Source: Tardiphaga sp.
GTDB lineage: Bacteria; Pseudomonadota; Alphaproteobacteria; Rhizobiales; Xanthobacteraceae
Length of the DNA stretch: 7,095 nucleotides
Assembly: GCA_028290765.1 (NCBI GenBank)
Contig: JAQGJF010000168.1
Location: forward strand, 1-7,095
Direction: 5' to 3'
The notes under the pieces were generated by a model. That model had not been told where the DNA came from, made no database searches, and saw nothing but the letters and a program-made list of their open reading frames with translations. A program made the translations under genes and the position numbers. The first letter of the stretch is position 1. Each line of letters starts with the position of its first letter. Shown here in pieces: positions 1 through 6,164 of this stretch.

Positions 1-1
1 G

Positions 2-220
2 CGCGAGGGTCACGATACCAGGGCATTCATGCATTTCGGTGCAGGCCCGCGGTTTTGCCCGGGCCGCTATCTGGCGACCTTGGAAATGAAAATGGTGCTG
101 GCGATGCTGGCGCGGAATTTTTCCATCTCCTACGCCGAAGATCCCGATATGACCAAAGAAGTCTTCGCTTTCGCCATGATGCCGAGCCGGTTGCGCTTGC
201 GGTTTGCGGCCAGAGAATGA
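2..220 (+). CDS. Cytochrome P450, C-terminal fragment (5' end outside window)
   Basis: This is the last 72 codons of a cytochrome P450, a heme monooxygenase. The reading frame is open from base 2 and ends at TGA 218-220. The heme-binding loop FGAGPRFCPGR is complete and matches the family pattern FxxGxRxCxG. The proximal cysteine that ligates heme iron is the codon at 56-58. The following helix (YLATLEMKMVLAMLARNF) is the usual L helix, and the remaining residues fit the short C-terminal beta region, so the C-terminus looks intact. The loop sequence resembles soluble bacterial P450s of the CYP102/CYP4-like clan, but the substrate cannot be inferred from this fragment. The ATG at 29 is an internal methionine, not a start. 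The gene converges on the diguanylate cyclase, with 12 bp between the two stops and no clear terminator hairpin in that gap. Confidence 0.93.
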   Translation, partial: REGHDTRAFMHFGAGPRFCPGRYLATLEMKMVLAMLARNFSISYAEDPDMTKEVFAFAMMPSRLRLRFAARE

Positions 221-232
221 TCGCGAGGCGTC

Positions 233-1375
233 TCAACCGGCCTGGATGCGCGCGGCGGTTTCCTCGTCCGACCATTTCCATCGCCCGCCGCCGGCGCGTT
301 TGGCGGCGTAGAGCGCCCGGTCAACCTGCTCCAGCAATTGCGACGCGGCGTTGGCCGACGCGGAGAGGGCGTGTTCGGTCATGATGATGCCGGCACTGGC
401 GCCGATGCGGACCGGCACGTCGGACACGAGGTAAGGCATCGACAGGGCCAGGACAGCTTCCTTGGCAAGGATCTGGGCCGCGTCGCGCCCGGCCTGTCCG
501 TTTTCGACGTTCTTCAACAGCATGAATTCGTCGCCGCCGAACCGCGCCGCGATACCGTGCGTTGCCATGCATTCGGTTAGCCGTGCGGCAACCTGGCGGA
601 GCAGGTCGTCTCCCGCATGGTGGCCGTGCCGGTCATTGACCGGCTTGAAGCCGTCGAGATCGATGGCGACGATCGCCACTGAGCCCTTCGCACCCCGCAA
701 GGCGGAAAGGAATGCCGCCCGATTCGGCAGTCCGGTCAGAAAATCATGGCTCGCCTGACGCGCCAGCGCGTGCTTCGCCTCCAGCCGCTCGATAAAGGCG
801 GTGCTGAGATGGCGCGAGGCTTCCCGCAGCGTGATCCAGAACAGGAACAGCATGCCCGCCCCGATCTTGTAGGCCATTTCCGGCCGCAGCAACCCGGCAA
901 CCGTGGTCGGCGTCAGCAGCAGCGCGGCGGTCAGCAGTACGATCCACGGGCGAACCGCCGCACGCGACACCATGCCGACGCAATATGACATCGAGAGGCC
1001 GAAACTGAGCCAGGCGCCGGGAGCGTCGCCGAGTTCCAGGGCGCGAAATGAGAGCATGCCGAGCGCGGTCCCGAACGCGGCGGCGCCCGCGCCGTAAATG
1101 CGTTCCCAGCGGACGACATCCTCGTCGGAGAATTTCGCTGCGCGGGACGGATAGAGGCGCAGGCTGTAAAGTCTTGCGGCCGCGGTGATCAGGATAAGAA
1201 ACGAGATGACGGCGCAGGCCGGATCGCCGGTGAGGGCGGCGAGCGTGACGGCGCCGGTCACCGAGGTCGCGCTGATGGCCAAAACCTGGGGAAACGACGT
1301 GTAAAGCAGATCGACGAGCTCACGACGAATGCCCGGATTCGGATTTCGGAAGGGGAATAGGACGTTCGATGCCAT
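233..1375 (-). CDS. Membrane-anchored GGDEF diguanylate cyclase
   Basis: The 380-residue protein should make cyclic di-GMP from two GTP at the inner membrane. Residues about 26-184 form six hydrophobic segments (roughly 26-50, 53-72, 94-112, 119-138, 143-163 and 168-184). I cannot place this sensor region in a named MASE-type family. A short linker helix (185-208) leads to the GGDEF domain. That domain carries DFLTGLPNR (211-219), the metal-binding AIDLDGFKPVND (237-248) and an intact active loop FGGDEF (279-284), so catalysis looks possible. The inhibitory I-site RxxD, expected at 271-274, reads ATHG, so product inhibition is probably absent. No EAL domain follows. I chose ATG 1375 because the protein becomes plausible there (MASNVLFPF); the open frame reaches 1525 but its first 50 residues look non-coding. 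No good Shine-Dalgarno precedes this ATG. Confidence 0.92.
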   Translation of the reverse strand: MASNVLFPFRNPNPGIRRELVDLLYTSFPQVLAISATSVTGAVTLAALTGDPACAVISFLILITAAARLYSLRLYPSRAAKFSDEDVVRWERIYGAGAAAFGTALGMLSFRALELGDAPGAWLSFGLSMSYCVGMVSRAAVRPWIVLLTAALLLTPTTVAGLLRPEMAYKIGAGMLFLFWITLREASRHLSTAFIERLEAKHALARQASHDFLTGLPNRAAFLSALRGAKGSVAIVAIDLDGFKPVNDRHGHHAGDDLLRQVAARLTECMATHGIAARFGGDEFMLLKNVENGQAGRDAAQILAKEAVLALSMPYLVSDVPVRIGASAGIIMTEHALSASANAASQLLEQVDRALYAAKRAGGGRWKWSDEETAARIQAG

Positions 1376-1636
1376 GCCGGCACCATGGCATCGATTTCCT
1401 AACAAGCGGTGGCGACAGGTCCCGATGGCTGTTCGCCGCGCGCCGGCCCGATTTTTCGCCGGGGTGTCGCCTTTTGCACAGATCCGTGCTGCAATTTGCG
1501 CGCCCGGGCCCGGGACGCCATTCACGCAAGTTTCATCATCGGCGTCTACCGGTCCCTATGTTTCGGGTGCAAGAGACGCTTGCAAGAGACCGTTTTCAGC
1601 CGGACGGACGGCGGTCGGGAAGGGGAGGGGACGGAT
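1376..1636. other. Gene-free stretch between divergent diguanylate cyclase and acyltransferase pseudogene
   Basis: These 261 bp separate two genes reading away from each other, so promoters for both should lie here, but I cannot pick convincing -35/-10 pairs. Open frames run through it on both strands, yet their translations are rich in Arg, Pro and Ala with no recognisable motif. Visible structure includes a 12-bp perfect palindrome CCCGGGCCCGGG (1503-1514) and a 10-bp direct repeat TGCAAGAGAC (1568-1577 and 1581-1590). A purine-rich stretch AAGGGGAGGGG just before 1631 could serve as a ribosome-binding site for the following remnant. Confidence 0.6.
1568..1590 (+). repeat. Short direct repeat TGCAAGAGAC x2
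   Basis: TGCAAGAGAC occurs at 1568-1577 and again at 1581-1590, separated by three bases (GCT). The copies are identical and have a 13-bp period, a little more than one helical turn. They lie upstream of the acyltransferase remnant and also upstream of the diguanylate cyclase on the other strand. They could be a regulator half-site pair or a chance slippage duplication; the sequence alone does not decide. Confidence 0.4.
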
Positions 1637-2273
1637 TTGGAGGGTACAAGACCAGAGCCGAAGATCGCGCAGACCAGGATCGCCAGCACGGTTTCCTGCG
1701 CGAAGCGCAGATCGGCAGGTGCTGCGAAATCCTGGATGACAGCGTCGTCGAATATTCGACGCTCGGCGATTACAGCTATCTCGGGCCGAACTGCAATGTG
1801 GCCGCTGCCGAGATCGGAAAATTCTGCGCCATTGCGGCGTCGGTGCGCATCGGAGCCCCCAACCATCCGATCGACCGGCCTTCCTTGCATCGCTTTACCT
1901 ACTGCCCGGAATATTACGATGCGGATGCCGAACGCGACCACGCCTTCTTCGCGGAGCGCCGGTCGGACAAGGTCGTGATCGGCAACGGATCGGGCATGGC
2001 GTGCTGGTCTTGCCGGGCGTCACGGTCGGTGATGGCGCGGTGCTGGCGGGCGGAGCCGTCGTCACCCGTGACGTCGCACCCTACAGCATTGTCGGTGGCG
2101 TCCCCGCCCGTCCCATCCGCGAGCGCTTTCCCGCCGATATCGCGGCCCGCCTGATCCGCATCGCCTGGTGGGATTGGCCGTTCGATCTGCTCATGGCGCG
2201 TCTGGCGGATTTCCAGTCCGCGGACATCGTGGCCTTCTGCGATCGTTGGGATAACAGCGCGGAGACTGAATAG
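1637..2273 (+). pseudogene. Frameshifted hexapeptide-repeat acyltransferase (phosphonate-metabolism / CatB-like family)
   Basis: An intact version would be a left-handed beta-helix acyltransferase of about 210 residues, of the type called phosphonate-metabolism hexapeptide transferase or xenobiotic acetyltransferase. The coding signal runs through three frames. The N-terminal part is PEPKIAQTRIASTV (start perhaps TTG 1637, after GGGGAGGGG). The middle part, from about 1693 to 1986, holds the hexapeptide turns [10 protein letters not shown] and [15 protein letters not shown], the NHP motif (1861-1869) with the His that is catalytic in XAT-type enzymes, and HRFTY...FFAERR...KVVIGN. The C-terminal part, 1989-2273, is [18 protein letters not shown]...[24 protein letters not shown]...WWDWPFD. 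The first break fits loss of one base near 1691-1693. The second, at 1987-1988, fits loss of seven bases, because the family's D-V-W before IGHG is missing. No single frame gives a full beta-helix. The remnant ends 3 bp from the convergent solute-binding-protein stop. Confidence 0.85.
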
Positions 2274-2276
2274 CCT

Positions 2277-3278
2277 TCAGAGCTTCGGGATTTTTGCCGT
2301 GTCGATCAGCGTCGTCCATCTGGCGATCTCCGAGGCCACGAGGTCGCGCATTTCGGCGGGCGTGCTGCCACGGACGTCGCCGCCGATGGCCGTCTCCAGC
2401 CGGACCTTGGTGTCCGGATCGGCTAGCACGGTCTGAATGGCCCTGTTGAGTGTCTCGACAATCGCGGGTGGCGTTCCCTTCGGCGCCAGCAGGCCGGCCC
2501 AGGTCCGGACATCGAAATCCTTCAGGCCGGCTTCGCGGGCCGACGGCACCTTCGGTAGCAAGGCGCTGCGCGTCGACGACGTCACCGCCAGCCCGCGCAC
2601 CGTGCCGCTCTCGATCTGCGGCGCGAGCAGGACGCTGGTGCCGACGATCATCGGCACGTCTCCGGCAAGCAGTGCCGTGATCGCCTGGGAGTCGCCGCGA
2701 TAGGGCACATGCACGATGTCGATGCCGGCCGAGGTCTTCAGCAATTCGCCGGCGAGATGGTGGGTGCTGCCGAATCCGACCGAGCCGAAACTCAGCGTTC
2801 CGGGCTTCGCCTTGGCGAGCGCGATCAGTTCGGCGAGCGACTTGGCCTCGTGGTCGCTGCGCACGGCAATGACCAGCGCATAATAGACCACGGTCGAAAT
2901 CATATCGAAGCTGTCGACTGGCTGGAACGGCAGCGATTTGTACAGCGCTGCCGAAATCGCATGGCCGCCGGTGACGAGGCCCAGCGTGTAGCCGTCGGGC
3001 GCCGTCTTGGCGACGGCATCGGCCGCGATATTGCCGCCGGCGCCGGTCTTTGATTCCACGATGACGCTTTGTCCAAGCTGTTTTGACAGCCCGTCGGCCA
3101 TGATGCGCGACAGCGTGTCGGCCGCGCCCCCGGAAGCGAAACCGTGGACGATGCGAATGACGCGATTGGGATAGTTCTGCGCCGAAGCGGCCGTTGCGGT
3201 TGCCAGTACGATCGCCATGGCCCAGGCGGCGATCCGCGCCAGCGGCCTGACCGAAAACACATCCCTCGCTTTACGCAT
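2277..3278 (-). CDS. Bug/TctC-family tripartite tricarboxylate transporter substrate-binding protein
   Basis: This 333-residue periplasmic protein belongs to the Bug (TctC-like) solute receptors, which bind carboxylates such as aromatic acids or dicarboxylates. It begins with a classic Sec signal peptide: MRKARD basic end, hydrophobic core about 16-30, and probable cleavage after ASA at 33, before QNYPNR. Family hallmarks follow: VHGFASGGAADTLSRIM (44-60) with Asp54 in the position that usually contacts the ligand, ESKTGAGGNIAADAVA (75-90), PDGYTL (94-99), VPYRG (191-195) and the PDTKVRLE region (288-295). Its length is normal. Start ATG 3278 is supported by AGGGGAG (3287-3293) eight bases upstream; upstream codons in frame are Arg-rich and implausible. 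It is the last gene of the leftward unit, 82 bp after the VOC gene. No TctA/TctB membrane partners lie in this window, and many Bug proteins are likewise orphan. Confidence 0.93.
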   Translation of the reverse strand: MRKARDVFSVRPLARIAAWAMAIVLATATAASAQNYPNRVIRIVHGFASGGAADTLSRIMADGLSKQLGQSVIVESKTGAGGNIAADAVAKTAPDGYTLGLVTGGHAISAALYKSLPFQPVDSFDMISTVVYYALVIAVRSDHEAKSLAELIALAKAKPGTLSFGSVGFGSTHHLAGELLKTSAGIDIVHVPYRGDSQAITALLAGDVPMIVGTSVLLAPQIESGTVRGLAVTSSTRSALLPKVPSAREAGLKDFDVRTWAGLLAPKGTPPAIVETLNRAIQTVLADPDTKVRLETAIGGDVRGSTPAEMRDLVASEIARWTTLIDTAKIPKL

Positions 3279-3286
3279 CCTTGTCA

Positions 3287-3293
3287 CTCCCCT
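3287..3293 (-). promoter_or_regulatory. Ribosome-binding site of the Bug/TctC gene
   Basis: On the minus strand AGGGGAG lies eight bases before ATG 3278. It is one of the clearest Shine-Dalgarno sequences in the window and settles the start of the solute-binding protein just ahead of its signal peptide. Confidence 0.7.
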
Positions 3294-3360
3294 GTGGCGT
3301 TTCTTGTTGGTCCGTTCCCGTGATCGGTTGCTCTTGCGTGGCAGTCCTGGTTCACGGTGT

Positions 3361-4260
3361 TCACGGCTTCTTGCGTTCGAACTCCGCAAGCTCGGCCGAG
3401 GGCGGCAGCCCCCAGATATCGCGGGGCAGTCCGACCCAGACCTTGGGCCGCTGCGGACGATCGCGATGCCAGGGCCGCGGCTCGAAATAGCCGAGCGCTT
3501 CATCGGTCATGCGGTCGAGGTCGAAAAACAGTTCGACCAGATGGCCGTCGGGATTGCGGTGATAGATCGCGACGTTGTGGCCGGGACCGTGCCGCACCGG
3601 ACCCCACAGGATCGGCATGCGCTTCTTGCCGAGCAGGTCGCAGGCCCGGTGCATGTGCGACGCGTCGCGCAGTTCGAACGCGATGTGGTGCAGGCGTTGG
3701 GCTGTACCGCGCGCGAAATTCATCGAGTGATGATCGGCGCCGCAGCGCATGAAGACGAAGGAGTCTTCGATCCAGTCGGAAACCCGAAAGCCCAGCACGC
3801 TGCCGTAGAAGGTCGCGGCGGCCTTGGGGTCCAGCGTGACCAGCGCGACATGGCCGAGCTTGCTGGCGGCGATGCCGCCGACCGGCTCGGGCAGCGGGCT
3901 CGGGGTCCAGCCGGCGATCAACTCGATCTCCGTTCCGTGCGGATCGGTCAGCATCAATGAAGCGGCGACGCCGGGCGCGGCGTCGCTGCGTAGTTTCGAT
4001 GCGATGCCGGCGGCACCGAGCCGCCGGTTCAGATCGGCCAGATCGGTATCCGGCGCGACCTCGAAAGCGATCCGCCGACAGGACGGCGCATCGCCGGCTT
4101 CGAGCACAAGGGCGAGTTCTTCCGACTCCGTTGCCAGGAAGACGCGGCCGGCCTCGTGAGCCACCACGCCAAGCCCGACCACCGAGCGGTAGTAGTCGAT
4201 CTGCGCTTCGATATCCCCGGTCACGAAGGTGGCATGCCGGATGCGCTTGGCGTCGATCAT
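3361..4260 (-). CDS. Two-domain VOC protein, type I extradiol dioxygenase-like
   Basis: The 299-residue protein has two tandem vicinal-oxygen-chelate modules, the layout of BphC-type catechol extradiol dioxygenases, which open catecholic rings using Fe(II) or Mn(II). The N-terminal module (about 7-117, RIRHATFVTGD ... GTEIELIAGW) has Arg63 where a metal His would sit, so it is probably non-catalytic, as usual in this family. The C-terminal module (about 135-247) keeps the 2-His-1-carboxylate triad: His137 (LGHVAL), His192 (LHHIAFEL) and Glu243 (GHLVELFFD). It also has His228 (GHNVAIYH) at the place of the second-sphere His of BphC. A Trp/Pro-rich tail (263-285) follows. Start ATG 4260 has GGAGAG upstream and begins right at the first beta strand. 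A GTG at 4296 would add 12 residues. Downstream of the MDR gene in the same direction, it should be co-transcribed. The ring substrate is unknown. Confidence 0.88.
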   Translation of the reverse strand: MIDAKRIRHATFVTGDIEAQIDYYRSVVGLGVVAHEAGRVFLATESEELALVLEAGDAPSCRRIAFEVAPDTDLADLNRRLGAAGIASKLRSDAAPGVAASLMLTDPHGTEIELIAGWTPSPLPEPVGGIAASKLGHVALVTLDPKAAATFYGSVLGFRVSDWIEDSFVFMRCGADHHSMNFARGTAQRLHHIAFELRDASHMHRACDLLGKKRMPILWGPVRHGPGHNVAIYHRNPDGHLVELFFDLDRMTDEALGYFEPRPWHRDRPQRPKVWVGLPRDIWGLPPSAELAEFERKKP

Positions 4261-4264
4261 TTGG

Positions 4265-4270
4265 CTCTCC
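4265..4270 (-). promoter_or_regulatory. Ribosome-binding site deciding the VOC start
   Basis: GGAGAG on the minus strand lies four bases before ATG 4260. The alternative GTG at 4296 overlaps the MDR stop codon (GTGA), but no purine-rich motif precedes it. I therefore prefer ATG 4260, though GTGA overlaps are a known arrangement for translational coupling. Confidence 0.55.
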
Positions 4271-4292
4271 GCATTTCCATTCGAACCGGCGC

Positions 4293-5285
4293 TCACGGGG
4301 TCATGATGATCTTGCCGAGCGCCGCCCCGGAGTCGAGCAGCGTATGCGCCTGCCGCACCTCGGCGAGTTTCAGCCGCGCGGAAATCGCCGGTTTGATGGC
4401 GCGTCGCTCCAGTCCAGAGATCACTTCGCGCATGATGGCGCGCCGTCCCTCCCGGTCATGATCGTAGATGTGGAAGGAGAAGCATCGCACCGCCGGACAA
4501 ACGTCGAGATAGTTCCGCATCTCGCCCATCAGGTTCTGTTCCGGCAGGCCGGCGAACGCATTGTAGGAGACCAGCGTGCCCCATTTCCCCAGCACGCCGA
4601 GATAGGACACGAATTCCGGTCCGCAGACGTGGTCGAGCACCATGCCCACGCCACGGCCGCCGCGGAGCTCGCGAACCCGCGCCACCACGTCTTCGCTGCG
4701 ATAGAAGATGACGTGGTCGGCGCCGTTCGCCTTCGCGAAATCCGCCTTCTCGGGTGAACTGACGGTGCCGATGACGGTCATGCCCGCAAGTTTGGCGAGT
4801 TGCACCAGTGAGCTGCCGACGCCGCCGGCCGCGCCGATGACGAGAACGCTGTCGACCGGCTGGGGACCGCCGCATCGGTGCAGCAGCGCCCAGGCGACCT
4901 GATAATTGGCCAGGCACACCGCGTCCTGGACGTCGACCGCCTCCGGCAGCAGGTGAACTGTATCCGCCGGCGCGACCACGAATTCCGCGTAGCAGCCGCC
5001 GCGCTGCGACAGGTCGCGGGCGCTGAGCAGCACCTTTTGTCCCACCGCGATGTCGCCGACATCCTTGCCGACGGCGGATATCCGGCCGGCGACGTCGTTG
5101 CCCGGATTGGCCGGCAACGCCGGCATCCACTTGTAGACGCCGCGCCGGATCAGCGCGTCCGGCTGGCCGACGCCAAAAGCCTCGGCCTTGATCTGGACTT
5201 CGCCTGGGCCGGGTTCAGGGACCGCGAGATCGACGACATCGAGCGCTTCGGGTCCGCCCGGACGGTGCACCAGTACAGCCTTCAT
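4293..5285 (-). CDS. MDR-superfamily zinc-independent NADPH:quinone oxidoreductase-like enzyme
   Basis: The 330-residue protein is a medium-chain dehydrogenase/reductase of the quinone-oxidoreductase branch, expected to reduce quinones or activated enones with NADPH in the cytoplasm. The GroES-like N-terminal half begins MKAVLVHRPGGPEAL and carries GPGEVQIKAEAFGV (26-39) and the family turn GNDVAGRISAVG (63-74). The Rossmann half has VLVIGAAGGVGSSLVQLAK (147-165) with the AxxGxxG loop, then TVSSPEKADFAKANGADHVI, and ends HTLLDSGAALGKIIMTP as in QOR proteins. The Cys/His/Glu set for catalytic zinc and the four-cysteine structural zinc lobe are absent. ATG 5285 starts exactly at the first conserved residues; the open frame continues to 5864 only as antisense of the regulator gene. 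A weak GGGGCGAGG lies upstream. It is the first gene of the leftward unit, directly behind the shared control region. Confidence 0.92.
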   Translation of the reverse strand: MKAVLVHRPGGPEALDVVDLAVPEPGPGEVQIKAEAFGVGQPDALIRRGVYKWMPALPANPGNDVAGRISAVGKDVGDIAVGQKVLLSARDLSQRGGCYAEFVVAPADTVHLLPEAVDVQDAVCLANYQVAWALLHRCGGPQPVDSVLVIGAAGGVGSSLVQLAKLAGMTVIGTVSSPEKADFAKANGADHVIFYRSEDVVARVRELRGGRGVGMVLDHVCGPEFVSYLGVLGKWGTLVSYNAFAGLPEQNLMGEMRNYLDVCPAVRCFSFHIYDHDREGRRAIMREVISGLERRAIKPAISARLKLAEVRQAHTLLDSGAALGKIIMTP

Positions 5286-5308
5286 GATCCAGCGCCTCGC
5301 CCCTGTCC

Positions 5309-5344
5309 ATAATTTTCGAAAATCATAACTATTACGAAAATTAT
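5309..5344. promoter_or_regulatory. Candidate operator: 10-bp inverted repeat plus 12-bp palindrome in divergent control region
   Basis: ATAATTTTCG (5309-5318) and CGAAAATTAT (5335-5344) are perfect inverted repeats with a 16-base spacer. The left arm is also part of a perfect 12-bp palindrome, ATTTTCGAAAAT (5312-5323), so the element CGAAAAT appears twice in direct order, 18 bp apart (5317-5323 and 5335-5341). The tract is strikingly AT-rich for this genome and lies between the divergent MDR and GntR genes. By position it is the likely binding site of the GntR/FCD protein. It does not obviously match the FadR-type consensus TNGTNNNACNA, so the assignment is inference. Confidence 0.65.
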
Positions 5345-5349
5345 TGCAA
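5322..5349 (-). promoter_or_regulatory. Putative sigma-70 promoter of the leftward catabolic unit
   Basis: Read on the minus strand, TTGCAA (5344-5349) and TATGAT (5322-5327) are separated by 16 bases and match -35 and -10 consensus well. Transcription would start near 5315, about 30 bases before the MDR start codon. One arm of the inverted repeat lies in the spacer and the other over the expected start site, an arrangement suited to repression. Confidence 0.55.
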
Positions 5350-5420
5350 TATCCGTTTTCAGGCTCCATTCTGGGAATCGGCAACACGCATCCGGCGTCG
5401 TTCGCAAAGGCAGCACCGAG

Positions 5421-6122
5421 ATGAGCAATCTGGCGGCGAAACCGCGCAAGGAGTTCGGCAAGACGCTGGCGGGCGATATCACCCACCGGCTTCGCCAGGA
5501 CATCCTCGCCTGCCGGCTCAAGCCGGGCGAGGCTTTGAAATTCGATGCGCTGCGCTCGGCTTTCGGAGCAAGTTTTACGACGCTGCGCGAAGCGCTGACC
5601 TCGCTGGCCGCCGAGGGCCTGGTCGTCGCCGAAGAGCAGCGCGGTTTTCGTGTCGCGCCTGTCACCTCCGCCGATTTGATCGACGTCACCGACGCCAGGG
5701 TGCTGATCGAGATCGAACTGCTCAAACGATCCATCGCGCAGGGCGGCGACGACTGGGAAGTTGCGGTCATTTCGACGCTGCATCGCCTCGGACGGATCGA
5801 GGAACGGCTCTCCGGACATCATGCCGACGATCCCGAATGGAAGGTCGCCCACCGGCAGTTTCATGAAGCGTTGGTGTCCGGTGGCGGTTCGCCGACGCTG
5901 CTCACCATTCGGGCGTCATTGTTCGCGCGGGCGGAGCGCTACCGCAATCTGTCGTCGATGTTCCGCCCGAAGGCCCGCGACAAGGTTGGCGAGCATCGCG
6001 CCATCATGCAGGCGGCGATCGCGCGCGATGCCGATCGCGCTCTGATGCTGATCGAGCGGCATATCCGCAGCACCTCCAACAATGTCGTCAAATACGCCGC
6101 GCATCTGCTCGACCAGGGTTGA
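5421..6122 (+). CDS. GntR-family transcriptional regulator, FCD (FadR/VanR-type) subgroup
   Basis: The 233-residue protein is a ligand-responsive DNA-binding regulator, probably dimeric. Residues about 15-80 form the winged helix-turn-helix: DITHRLRQDILACRLKPGEAL, FDALRSAFGASFTTLREALTSLAAEGLV, then the wing RGFRVAPVT. Residues about 85-225 form the all-helical FCD effector domain, whose metal site normally uses one Asp and three His. Here His148 (FHEAL), His192 (GEHRAIMQAA) and His214 (ERHIRS) are present, but the usual Asp position, four residues before His148, is His144. The start ATG 5421 has only a weak upstream purine motif (AAGG). It is divergent from the MDR gene and 42 bp upstream of the FAH gene in the same direction, the common position for a local regulator responding to a substrate or intermediate. 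Whether it represses or activates cannot be read from sequence, but operator placement suggests repression. Confidence 0.92.
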   Translation: MSNLAAKPRKEFGKTLAGDITHRLRQDILACRLKPGEALKFDALRSAFGASFTTLREALTSLAAEGLVVAEEQRGFRVAPVTSADLIDVTDARVLIEIELLKRSIAQGGDDWEVAVISTLHRLGRIEERLSGHHADDPEWKVAHRQFHEALVSGGGSPTLLTIRASLFARAERYRNLSSMFRPKARDKVGEHRAIMQAAIARDADRALMLIERHIRSTSNNVVKYAAHLLDQG

Positions 6123-6151
6123 TCGAAGTCAGCTTCCCCGCGCGAAACGCC

Positions 6152-6157
6152 GAAAGG
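6152..6157 (+). promoter_or_regulatory. Ribosome-binding site of the FAH-family gene
   Basis: GAAAGG lies seven bases before ATG 6165 in the 42-bp gap after the regulator. It supports this ATG, which also begins at the family's usual N-terminus (MKFVSF). Confidence 0.6.
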
Positions 6158-6164
6158 CCCCGAT

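Noticed and set aside
1503..1514. 12-bp palindrome CCCGGGCCCGGG
   Set aside because: Simple G/C palindromes arise easily in GC-rich DNA, and nothing positions it as an operator or terminator.
1369..2154. Treating the 261-codon open frame as an intact acyltransferase gene
   Set aside because: Only its middle (about 1693-1986) carries family sequence. The N-terminal and C-terminal family motifs are in the other two frames.
3351..3367. Short tandem TTCACGG repeat at the VOC stop
   Set aside because: It has two very short copies that partly overlap the stop codon, and it forms no hairpin.
3217..3960. 247-codon open frame on the + strand
   Set aside because: It lies antisense to the well-supported VOC and Bug genes and has no recognisable motif. 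Long shadow frames are expected in GC-rich DNA.
4456..5130. 224-codon open frame on the - strand
   Set aside because: It is an out-of-frame shadow of the MDR gene, and its Arg-rich composition is typical of frame-shifted GC-rich coding DNA.
5286..5864. 193-residue N-terminal extension of the MDR reading frame
   Set aside because: It is antisense to the GntR gene and crosses the AT-rich control region. The MDR family starts at MKAVLVH, encoded at 5285.
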